Translations under genes and position numbers: made by a program | The notes under the pieces: generated by a model | Told to the model about the DNA's origin: nothing | The model's database searches: none | The model's input: only the letters and a program-made list of their open reading frames with translations | Source of the DNA: Micropterix aruncella | Lineage: Eukaryota; Arthropoda; Insecta; Lepidoptera; Micropterigidae | Direction of reading: 5' to 3' | Length of the DNA: 64,000 nucleotides | NCBI GenBank assembly: GCA_944548615.1 | Contig: OX155973.1 | Coordinates: forward strand, 7,243,910-7,307,909 | Shown: positions 31,301-43,300 of the stretch, piece after piece | Layout: each line of letters begins with the position of its first letter | Numbering within the stretch: position 1 is the first letter of the stretch

Positions 31301-34300
31301 CGAGCTGCAGTCCGTATCCTTTCTCAGTGCGACATCTCCAGGATGAGTTTCCAGAGAGAGCTTTCCAACTAATGAGCAAAGCCGAATAGCTACGGTTCTC
31401 TTAAGATTGTCAGATCCAGTGTGATGCGGTAGAATCTTTGCCAGGAAGTGCATCGTTTGAATCTTTGAACAAAATTTACAAAGTCAGTAAGATGATGAAC
31501 CTTCTAAAAGAGTTAAAAATTAAAATTTATTAGTTTTTCAGTAAAATTCAGCAAAAAATGAAATCGGAATAAATTAAAACTAATGATTTGCTTAATTTTT
31601 ATTGAAAAAATTGTATATTCTTTTTTTTTTTTGTTACTTAGACAATCATGCGATTGGTCCAAGGACCATGAGCAGATATTATGAGTGTATGCGAGGTATT
31701 TCCTTCCATCAAAGGCTTTCCTCATTTGGCTTTACTTGTCCCTACTCAGGTACCAGATCCCAGATGTATTGCCTTTTGAGGCGTCTGATTTCTATTGGGT
31801 CACTTAGGACCACTGCTAACGAATTCATATATTTCAGCCTTCTCTTGTAGGACTTGTATATTCTGAAAAGTTTTTATTAAATTTATAAACCTTGTTCAAC
31901 TTATTACTTATCTTAGTTACATAATTATAAAATGCAAGATTATTTTATTTAAATCTTTTTTATCTGATTTGACTATTTTATTAAAAATAAATATGTTATT
32001 CTGATTTGACTATTCCCTGACATTTTAATTTTCCACTCTTAATTTAAGTATTTAGTTATATGCTATTTTTTTGTATTTTTATTCTTTTGTTCATAGATAA
32101 TTTAATGATGATTTAAAATTTTCAATATAATAATAGTAAATTCATTAACAAAATGATATATGCCATTTTCATAAATACAGTATTGAGCAAGCACATATAA
32201 AATTAAATGTTTACCTTAGAACAGGTCTCGGCCTAGTTAGGTGACATTGCCAGTGAACTATGCAATGTATACATTTTTTGGTATTGACTCAATGTTATTA
32301 ACTTTGACATTCAATTAAATAAGTTCGGCGACAGTTTTAAATGGGTAAAAAAGTGAGATCCGTAAAAGCATTTTGGGAAATTTTCATTGATTTGATAGTT
32401 TTAAAATTTTAATTTTAATTAAAATGCACTTCAGACCTTTATCTACCAACACTTATTTAAATTCAACTGTTAATCATTATATTGCTTATTCGTGAACATG
32501 TCCGGGCTCATTCGTAAAAATGTTAGGACTTGCTTCCAAAAATATACAGCCTGGATAGCCTTGTCGTTAGCCTCTTGTAGGTCCTGGTGTGTGATGGAGG
32601 TTGACAGCTGCGGGCAGAATAGCAGGTGGTCTTCATCCTGCAGCGTTCTACAGTCGCATATTGGATTCTCTGTGTAGCCCTAGGGAACGAGATTCGCTCA
32701 GCATCTTGTCACACCCAACCTTAGTTTGTTGAGACTACGTGGTATAAGGGAGATGGGACCCCGGTGTTATCTGTTCCTTAAACATGCCAAGTGAAGCCCT
32801 TGTTGGGTTATCGACTACAGCGGGCGAGCCCGTCACCTCAGGAAGTTTTAACGGTTAGTCGTTCTATCTCCCTGGAGTGAGCGCAGAAGACTTGGACAAA
32901 ACAGTCCACTGCCAAGCTCCGCCACAAACCCGTAAGAGGACAACGCCTTAACCGCGAGATAGCCAGGAGTGTTACCCAGCGGGCTTACACTCACGCCTTT
33001 ACTTCCAATTGCAACCAGATTACTCCAGTCTCTCGATTGGTTACGAGTTCGAGGTCGCTTGCGCGGTCCTCTCCCTTACGAAGAGGTGAAACGGTGTATA
33101 CCGAATCTATCGCGGACCACGGCATCCTTTGCCCGGCTGTTCACCCAGGATCGGGTAGCCAATGGTCGTTTCAAGAGCAGTCGCCGTAAGGTCCGCAACC
33201 ACCCCCGCTATATCGGAAACAGTTCTGCTTCCAGACTCCCCCGACTGTTAGTCAGAGTGCACAGTCGATTGGCTTACGCCGCACGGTGAGTGGACCGTCC
33301 AGGAGCGCCAGAAGGTTGATTCCCAGGGGAAACCAACCGGAAGGCCGGAGTCCTACCCAGGCTCGCACTTCATGCGTGGAGGCCGTCGTATAGGTGTTGA
33401 CCCGTGAGTGTGACCAACCCTGAACAGAATGGGTCTTCGTGTGGGACAAGAGTGGGACTACGAAATAGTGCTTTTTGGGTTTACCTATATCCTCTCCTTA
33501 AAGACTATAATAAAATGTGTTGGATAGCTTTAACCCCTCAAGCGGCGGGTGTAAATCTTGGCAGTCACCGGTCATTTCTGAAAGTTGTAGGTCAAAAATA
33601 TAGCACTTATGAAAAACGATCATAAGAAAGAAACTACTCGATGGATCATGAAAAGAAGAATTGCAGAATGATCGTATTGAAATTTGACATATAAAACATT
33701 ACAACCTCGTTTTGTAAAACAATTAGATAATTAGGAATAACTATTAGAAAGTTGGAGAACTGAAAAAAAACTCACTTATTCAGCGATATCGACGTTTTAT
33801 CTCAAAATACGAAACCCTATCTAGAAATTGTAAACACATTTGTGTACGTTATTACATGCTTCACCAAATCTATAAGTTCGTTTTATTTATTTTCATACAT
33901 ATATCCAAAGAGAAGCACAGCTCCGAGCAATGGCAGCACTCGACTAAGTGCCCCCAGAATACAAACAATTATATTAGGGATTCTAGACTGCGAGAAGTTC
34001 GACTGAATAATAGTACAATACAGAATGTATCCGTCTTTCTCACACATATCTAACAGGGGGTGGTTGCACTGTGATTTTGGTGTAAATTCAGTTTGTTGAA
34101 AGCGCGGTTTTGTCGCCCCGCGCTTGTACCCGTTTTGGGACTTTACTGAGCATTGACTACAATACATCGTGCCCCAATTTGGGACGTTACTGTCAAGGGG
34201 TTAAAGGCAAAAAATATCACACAGAAGTGATTCACAAAAATCGAGAAAGCTTGTGACTGGTAGCTGGATGACATTTAGGTTTCCTTGATAATTCTGCATT

Positions 34301-37300
34301 GCTGATGGCAGAACGATACCAGGAGCAACAAAATATTAATTATACCAGCATTTCCTAAACTATTTTTTCCTGGCCCGGTTATTTGTATGCTTCCTCTTCG
34401 TGACCTAATTTTGTTTACTATTCCGGTGTATAAATAGACAAAATAACCCACATTTGAATAGAAGCATAGAAGTATATAATATAATTAAAACATTAACCCG
34501 GTAACTCCCTAACAACCCTTGCGGGACCAAAGGCCGACTCCCCCAATTTCCAGGTTATAATTTTTTATATGTCAAATTTCAATGCGATCATTTAATAAAT
34601 ACAAACGGAGCTGCCATGGAATTCACCGACCGGAGTCGGGCCCATCATAATACTATTTTTTTACACTTCTGGGGGGTGAGCAGTGGATTCCGGACTTACG
34701 AACCGGCTGTGGTAGGTTTAGGACAGCTGTCTTGCCACATGTGAGCGTTCACCTTGCCACCCATTCACTCCCCCTTCGAAGCCATAGAATTTGAGATGCG
34801 CAAATCGCAGTTTTAGATAATTTTTCTAAGAAAGAGTTGATTATTTTTCTGGAAAGGCCAAGACCTTTAAAGAGGTGAAATAGAGATTTAGCTGGCAGGC
34901 CACGAGCGCCAACTTCCACCGCGTGAAGGTGAACAGTGAAGCCGTTCCGGGTTACGGCATTTGCAAGATCATGGTATTTATTTAATTTGTACTCGTGGTC
35001 TTTTGGGATATTTGATTCCCATGGAACAGTTAATTCTACAATAAGAGCCACCTTCCGAGATAGAGAGTAAAGAGTTATATCTGGACGGAGGGCTGTGCAT
35101 CCGAGACTTTCAGGGAATTTATACTGCTTAGAGACCGAATCAACCTCCAGAATCCAATCTGTAGCTTTCTCGATTATTGAGAAAGGTTTTGTAGTTAAAT
35201 GTTTTTTGCCTTTAGAGCCATCCCGCACAAACTGTATTGGGGGTTTGGAGGATACTGTCAAACCCTTGTTGGCACGAGCCACTGAGAGACTAATTACCTC
35301 GCGAATAACAGCGAGAACTTTGTCATGGCGGTAAGTGTACCGTCCTTGATCTAAGGCCACCTTGCAGCCAGCTAGAATGTGTCTAGCTGTGCAAGGGGTA
35401 TTGCTACAGAGGGGACAAGAACTATCCTCGGCAAAGCTCCAACGAGCGAGGTTACTGGGGTCTGGAAGTGTATGCTGAAAGGCATTCAAATAAAATTTCA
35501 GCATCTCTGGCGTCCAGTCATAGAGCATTACCTTCCAGTGCATTGGAGTCGGAATGCAAAAGTCCCCAATTGTTGTCCAATCATTCTGGCATTGAAGGCC
35601 AATAGCATGAGCCATACTCTTGCTGTCGTAATCTCCCCGCAAAAGAGACTTCTTCAAGTCCACGTCGCTCGTGGTTGTACTGCCATACCCCAGACCAGTG
35701 CCATTCTGGCTGATTCCAGTAAGGAACTTTTTGTGGAAGTCTACGCGGGCTTGTAGATCATTTGAATCACTACGGCCACTTATTACGTGCTTCGATATTG
35801 CCGGATCTTTGGAATTGCACAGAATCGAATTTTTGGTTATTCTGGAGTTGGCGTAGAGCAGAGAGGGCAGTTTAAGCGCTAGCCCAAAATTTTGTTTGGA
35901 CCTGAAGAGAGTCGAGGGGTCAGCTGGTTTGGCTAAGGACAGCCAGGATTTTAAACTAGCTGTCACCAGCGCATCTAGACGGGACAGTTGGGTTTTGGTA
36001 AAATCGTAAATAAGAAAGGGCCATGACAAATGTGACGTTAGATAATTGTCATAGATCCAGGCCTTACGAGGGCCAGAAATTAGCAAGGCATCTATTTTCG
36101 CCAGGCAACTTTTGAAATACTCTATAACATGATCGCCCGAGACGTCTTTTCCCTGATGGGTGATTTTTCTGCCGAGGAATTTGAAATGATTGTTTGGGTC
36201 TATAAGGGAGATATTAGAGCCCTTATAGACCAATTTGGGGTCATAGGATGTAAATTTTGTGCCCATGCGGGCGAGTCCAAGGCAAAAACATTTGGAGGGC
36301 TTCACTTTTATACAGCCTGACCAGTCGCAGAAAAGCTCCACTTTCTGTAATAGCAGGGAAAGCTGCTTGGGGCTTCTGGTGATGAAAGTTAGGTCGTCGG
36401 CAAAAGCGAGGCACGACGAGGTGTATTGGCCGTCTGTTTTAAAACGGTAGCCCCACTTCCTGTCAAACTGGGTCAGGCTTTCCAGCAGTATATTAAAAAC
36501 TATATTAAAAATCGTCGGGGAGAGGCAACAGCCCTGAAATAGTCCAATTGAATATGGTATAGAGCGGGTAGTCCATTCTTGCGTTTTAACATGGAAAGTC
36601 AGACAGTTGTAGTAGGAGGCTACAATGTCACGCACGACTGGTGGGAAGTTGTACCAGCGGAGTGCAAAGTGGAGGAGACTGTGTCGGACTGACCCAAAGG
36701 CATTCTCTAGGTCGAGCCAGCATACATTGATTTGGCGTTCGTGCTGTCTCGCATCCTTGATGGCAGCAGCCAGGAGAGAATTGTGCTCGAGGCAGCCCGA
36801 GACGCCACGCATGAAGCCTTTTTGAACTGATACTCCAAGGTACTCATTCCGGTGCATGAATTCGCTCATCCTCGTGTGGACTATGCTAAAAAAGATTTTG
36901 GCCACAGTGTCTGTGAGAGCAATGGGCCGAGCGTCCTTTGGTCCGGTGCAAACTGGGACCTTCGGAATTAAGATGACTGTCGCTCGGCCAAAATTCTGTG
37001 GGACTACACCGCTATTCCATATATTTCGGAAGATGGATCCTAAATATTGCAGAAGGCAGGGGCATTTTTTGTATACTAAATAGGGAATACCATCGGGACC
37101 CGGAGTAGAGCCCGACGGCTTCCTCTTTACTTGATTAAGAATCTCATCTAGAGATGGAGGTTGAGAAGCAAAAGCTACCGTAGGCAGGGGCGGAGGTGTA
37201 ATGCCCGGCGGAGGGCTGTAATTATGGAGCCGCATTGGGTCCTCATACGTGGTCGAAAAATATTCCGTGGCCATTTCTTCCGGGATTTGGATTTTTCCCT

Positions 37301-40300
37301 TGGCGGCAGACAAAACCGTTTTGCTGTAGTTAAAACGGTTTTTGTCGAACCGGGCTTCCTCTTTGGATTTGAGAAATGCTGCCTTGCGCTTGTCGTTTTG
37401 CGTTGCTACGCTCTGTAACAGTAATTTTTTTTATGATCCGTATAGTGGTTTACAAGTTATGGTCGTTTGTATCAAGGTCGTCGACTCGCGTCAATTTTAC
37501 GCGCAAAAATGTCGCGGGCAAAAGTGATAGCTGAATTTTTACTTCGCGAGAGGAGGGGTTAACTTTAAACAAAACACAGTATTACATTGTAATGTAATAA
37601 TTAGGTTGTAATTATATTACATGACTACTAATAATTATTGACAATAATTATTATTACTGATTTGTTTGTATTTGTGTTTTTTCTTTAAAATATCTTCCTG
37701 TATGATAATTTGGGAAATTATCCAATATTTATTTGATTATTTAGTACTTAGGATTATATAGAAAATTAGATAGAAAATTATACGAAATTACTTAAGAATT
37801 TTGATTGAAAATATTGGAAAATGTTGTTTCCTATACATATATAACCTAGAAAATCTGCGCTTGGATGTTCAACGTTCATACCTTGCAATACTGACATTCA
37901 TGTTATACCTTAATAGGTATTTATTTAAATATTATACTTGTTATTTTCATTACTTTTGACTTAACCAAGTGTAGGAACTCCTATCAACTGGTTTGAAATA
38001 AATAATAAATATTAAATATTATTAGTGAGAAATATGAAGCAGTTTATTTTTATCTAGGGACTCCAATTTTTTCGGAAAAGATGTTAACTTTATTCTTAGG
38101 TCTGGTTCAATTTCCAATCGGTTTCTATATTTGATTATTTGAAAAAAACGAGTGTTGAAAACCTTGCTTTACACTTATAGGTTTGTGACGAGAAGTTTTA
38201 TCGCTTGAAGACAAAACATCCAAAAATCTATAAATGATATTCTCTCGAATATATTTTAGAGTACTGTGATATGACAGTTCAATTAACGAGTCAACATTTG
38301 AATTAGATAAATCTGTCTCGGATTCAATATTCTCTGAAAATGGTTCCTTATCTATGCTTGGTTGCTGATGATTGGAGGAAAATATTCATTCAGATTAGCC
38401 TCCAGTCCTAGCAAATGTTTCTTGATAAGAGCTGAAGTATCGTGCGGCAATGAATATCGTAGAACGCCATTTTGATCATTTACGAGTATGATTGGTTTAA
38501 ACAACAAGGAGGCAATGCTGCAACACGGTATTACATTTTAGTGGCCCGATGCTGGGTCGTGGCCACCATTTGGAAAACGCTGAATTATACGTGATTTTTC
38601 TTGAAATGATCACAAGTGACTTTTCTTGCAGAAGCATAGCAAGTTATGCGGTCTACAATAGAATTGTTTATTCCCAGTTGGGTAATATTTGTAATGTAAT
38701 ATTATAAGTTGTTTCTTAATAATTTATAATAATTTCTAATAAACAGAAATCAACCTCTTAAGCCAAGTCTTAGAAAGAAGGAAGGCGGTTTAGTACATTC
38801 ACATAATATATTTATTTCCTTAATCCCCTGCACACTGCCCTGTACACCTATACGCCGCCCGTAGAGGTATGCAGTTGTCTGTAGAGGTAGAATCAATAAA
38901 ATTAAAATCATACCTGCATATACAAAAGATCCACGGTGGCAGGATTATCCGTCTTGGATAGAATTGAAGTGCAAAGATCGATCCAAGCAGGTGTGCAGAG
39001 TGTCGAACACATCTCTTTACTTTGAGTACATACTGAAAATTAAAACATTAAAGTGATCAAATGCAAGTTTGACTTGCCTGCCGAGGGTTCCGTACGATTT
39101 TGACTGTGATGAAAATGATTAAGAGTACAGTAATAACAACAATTATTTAAAAAATAAAAAAACTTGACTGCCGGTACAAAATTTGAACTATCGTATTTAT
39201 AATTATTAGAAACAGATTCTTCGCGCAGAAAAGCACGTCGTTTAGACAATAAAGTACTTCGTGGAAACAAAATTCAATTTACGGAAGCTCAATGACAGAC
39301 CCATTGATGTGTGTTATCTTTATGAACATCCAGTGCTCAAAAATAGTGATGCCACGAATGTCATATTTATCACATGCGAATTTTCGGAAAGCGAATGTGC
39401 AGATACGAATGTTTAGGAATAGCGTTAAAAAACAAACTTAAGTCATCATTTTTATTTCTTACAAGAGGAAAGAACATGAAAAATTAGAGTATATTGAGGC
39501 GAGAGTATAAAATATATACGACCTTTTAGAGTATATTGGGGCACCATTAACTGCATAAGTCTTTGAAATCCTACGCCTTCAACAAAGTTAAAGGGCAAGT
39601 CTTGTAATGCTATCATTTTGCTTATTCGGCAGTCGATTTTTTGGGATAATGGATGTTTGGTGTCCCATTGTGTCTTTTCATTAGAGTTTCTTCAATAGAT
39701 TAATTGTCTAGTTACCTCTTTTAGTGGAGTATCTTGTGGTTTATCCAGTTTAAAAGTCTGGGCCTCCGCTTTAGTATGGATCGACATTTCGTATTCTTTG
39801 GAATGAACAGTTTTAAAATGTGTCCGCAACGCCGAGGTAGTGCGCCCAATTGTGGAATATTTTTTTTCACAAACATTTCTAGATCTATAGGCGTAAAAAA
39901 TCGCCATATTTCAATTTTCTTTCCCGGTGCCATGGCAAAAACTGTCAAAATAGCTCAAAACAATTCAAAACTCATTGAGCTTCTTGTTTATTCACGTAAA
40001 TTGGTCGAATTACTTTTCATTGGTCGAATGAAACATGTAATGCCTGCCTGCGTGCGCTGCACGTGTCGAATTGATGAAAACTAAAGATAGAAGACGCGCG
40101 ACCCGGCGCGCGACACGAGCGGAACGAGACACGACACGACCTGCACATATTCACATTCGCAAAATATTCGCATCGCTCGATGCGATCGCGAATGTCGATG
40201 CGAATGTGTAAAATGATGCGAATCATTCGCATAAGCGAACGCGAATGCGAACATTCGTAACATCACTACTTAAAAACAATTGCAATGTAAAGGGCCTCGT

Positions 40301-43300
40301 CCAAGACCCATTACGCCTTCCGCTGAGCAATTGCCCTTTAGCGGGGCTTTAAGTGAGCCGAACCCATTGACTTGGCTTTCCGAGTGTAGCATCGCAAGGG
40401 ATGCACCCACTCGTTATGCTTTATATAGCCTCCCGCTGACAGCCGCCATACGCAATATTTTTATTAAATATTTGTGGTTTATTTATTTATCCATATAGAT
40501 ACATGTATATTTTTTATATAGATACATGTGTAGGTTTTTTATGTAATATTTATCCATGTACATACATGTATATTTCGGAATATACTCAATCAGACCTTTC
40601 ATTTGACACTAAACAAGATAGATTTATGTTAATTTATTTACATTTGGACATGTATACAACTACTTACTTGATATTTGGACAGTTAGGGTACCCTATCACA
40701 CACGGGATGTAATACCGATTCTAACAATACTACAAACTTCTAATTTGGTTGAACCGTTTAGAAGTTATGTGGATTAAAGAAACGGAAAAAATACATACAC
40801 GAACCCTAAACACATTACAGTCCTTTTTGTTGGGCAGTCATGTAAAATTCAGGGCAGTCATAGCTTACATCTAATAAAGGCCATGGTGGTCCAATCGTCG
40901 GCGTTGGCAAGGTTGGTTCTCTGAAGAGCAGCCACGTTCCTCAGGGCAGCGGGATGAACACCAACGGCTGAACCAGCCCATGCTGTGATGCACTGGATCA
41001 GCATTGTGCAGAAAGAACGAATTTCTCGCACCGGGGTTGAAGCCATCGGCCCATCTACAAAAGAAAAAGTATAATAAGCTGTAGAATGCGTAAAATAATA
41101 ATAAGTAGAATGCGTTTAAGATGTCTAATTTCAAACTATGGTCTTGTCTCACTTGAGTTCTACGTAATATTTAAGAAAAACAGCATTCAATTTCTGACTC
41201 CGTTACATCCATGACAAACAGTTTTCAAACTGACCAACGGGTCATTTCAAAAGTGGGCGACATCAGGCCAACATCTACTCCCGCTGCTTAGGAAACGCAT
41301 AAGAGCAATTCCAAACCCCTTCCAGTTATTCGCAGTAGTGCGCAAACCGCCCAGGAGAGCCCGAAAGACAGCACCCAGAGGAACTATCCTTACTGGGTTT
41401 GACCTTTTTCGAGGAGGCTACTGGATAAGCCTAAGAGTTTAGCCGGTCAGAAATAACGAGCAGGTCTTATTGGCTTAACTGCACCGGAACCGTTAACTAC
41501 CTGGCCCGTTAACTCCTGGAACCAACTGCACAGGAACCGGTTGCAGGATCTATATGAAATGGGGGGCAATAGTTATATAGGTGGGGGTAAGCCACAACTG
41601 CCCTAAAAGTAGTATTAACCAGCCCATATATCACCATCATCATTATTATAACGAACTTACCGGATGCTGGAGCATCTTTGAGCATGCTGACGTCAGGCGA
41701 AGGTGGTGGACTGGGAGTTCTGGCCAAGCGAAGGTCATACTTTCCCTCCTTGCCCATTCTGTAGGAGTTGACGCCGCCAGTGTCCCACTGAACGCGTACC
41801 CAGCCATCCTCGCCAAGCTCTCCAACGACACGACCCTCGCCAGGAGGGTTGCCATCCTGCAATAAATAAATAAAATAATATTACATTAACCCGGTCGCTC
41901 CGTAACATCCTTTGCGGGACCAAAGGTCGGCTCCCGCCAGTGACGTAACATCCCTTACGGGACGGAGCGCTCGCCGCTGCGAAAAATGCATTTTTAATTC
42001 GAAACGCGGTACTATACACTTTTTGAGGGCGCTACGATATGGCCAAAATATCTCCAATTCAAGATTTCCGTCTGGCAATATCGAAGGACGATTTAAAAAG
42101 TGAGCCGAGACGTCAAACGTCAGTGATCGCCGGCCGCTTTCATGGCCGCGCTTAGTCGCGCGAAATGGGTGATAAAAACGGTGTTTGTGAAGTGTTTCTG
42201 TGCCATTTACTGGAGAACAGTGAGTAATTTGCATTTTTAAGTAGTTAATGAATGAGGATTAGTCAATTGAGATAGTCCATTTGCTGTTTTTCACGAATAT
42301 TTATGCAAAATGCTTCGGCGACAACTTACGCGCCGGGGATAGATGGCCTTTTGTGTTTTGTAATGTTTATGAAATATCCCGAAATATCGCGAAATATGAC
42401 ATAATATCGCTTTAATTCGCTAATAAAATAGGTATTGCTTCATTTACATCCTAAGTAATCACATAATAAGCCGTATTTTGAAAATTATAAATTGTTTCGT
42501 AATATGGCTCGCGCAAATAAATTTGTTTTGATAATTACTATGAGAGAATTACCATATTTTGAGTGCGATTTTCTATAGTTTTTCGATGAAATGTGACTTT
42601 TTGGAGTATAATAATTAGTTATTTTACATATAATAAGTATATAATGAGACAATATATTTGAAAAAAATATAACCAATTTTATATTATGAGCATTCAAAGT
42701 TTATATCAAGTTGCGGACGCCAACTCTCAAAACTTTACATTTTTCTATAATATTAGACAAAGCTGAAAGTTCTGGTGTGATTTTCTAGGAAGTATGATGT
42801 AGTGAAAAAGTTATTTTGAAAGAATTTCATATAAAAAAAAACCGTAAGTAGTCACAAATTAAAAATTAAAAAATTTTTTTTTTACGAGAATACATAAAAT
42901 TTTTTTTGGCTGAATAACTAAATATTTTTGTATGCAATTAAGTAAAACAAAATAATAGTTTTGGTAAAGCATTTAATAAAGAACATAACTTTATTTACAA
43001 TTTTTGCATATTTTCCGTAATTTGTTATAAAAACACCGATATGATTTTATATGCGAGTGTTTTCAGTTCGCCAACTTTGTAATATTTATTCATTATTATC
43101 TTAATTGTTTTACGAGATAAATTTATAATGTTTTATATTTCAAATTTCAATGCGGTCATTTTACAGTTATTCTTTTTATGATCCATGGTTTATAACTTAT
43201 GATCGTTTTCCTCAAGGCCATCGACTCTCGCCAATTTCACGCACCAAATTAACAAAACAAACGGGATGGCCGAATTTTAACTTCGTGATGTGAAGGGTTA

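Larger units (their letters stand above)
34493..37562 (+). mobile_element. TTAA element, family D copy 1, middle layer
   Basis: Two parts, 34493-34593 and about 37416-37562, flank the retrotransposon. TTAACCCGGTAACTCCC on the left and GAGAGGAGGGGTTAA on the right. The palindrome CCCTTGCGGG is centred 27-28 bp from the left TTAA. The core is split at GATCATTT / ACAGTAATTTT. Confidence 0.9.
34346..38582 (-). mobile_element. hAT element copy 2, outer layer of a three-layer nest
   Basis: It starts CAGCATTTCCTAAACTA and ends CACCATTTGGAAAACGCTG with a perfect 8-bp duplication AATTATAC (34338-34345 and 38583-38590). The transposase C-terminal remnant is on the minus strand at 38045-38400. Shares sequence with copy 1 (28909-31049). 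Contains the TTAA element 34493-37562. Confidence 0.93.

Noticed and set aside
35095..37527. Plus-strand frames of 60-125 codons
   Set aside because: Antisense shadows of the REL-LINE ORF.
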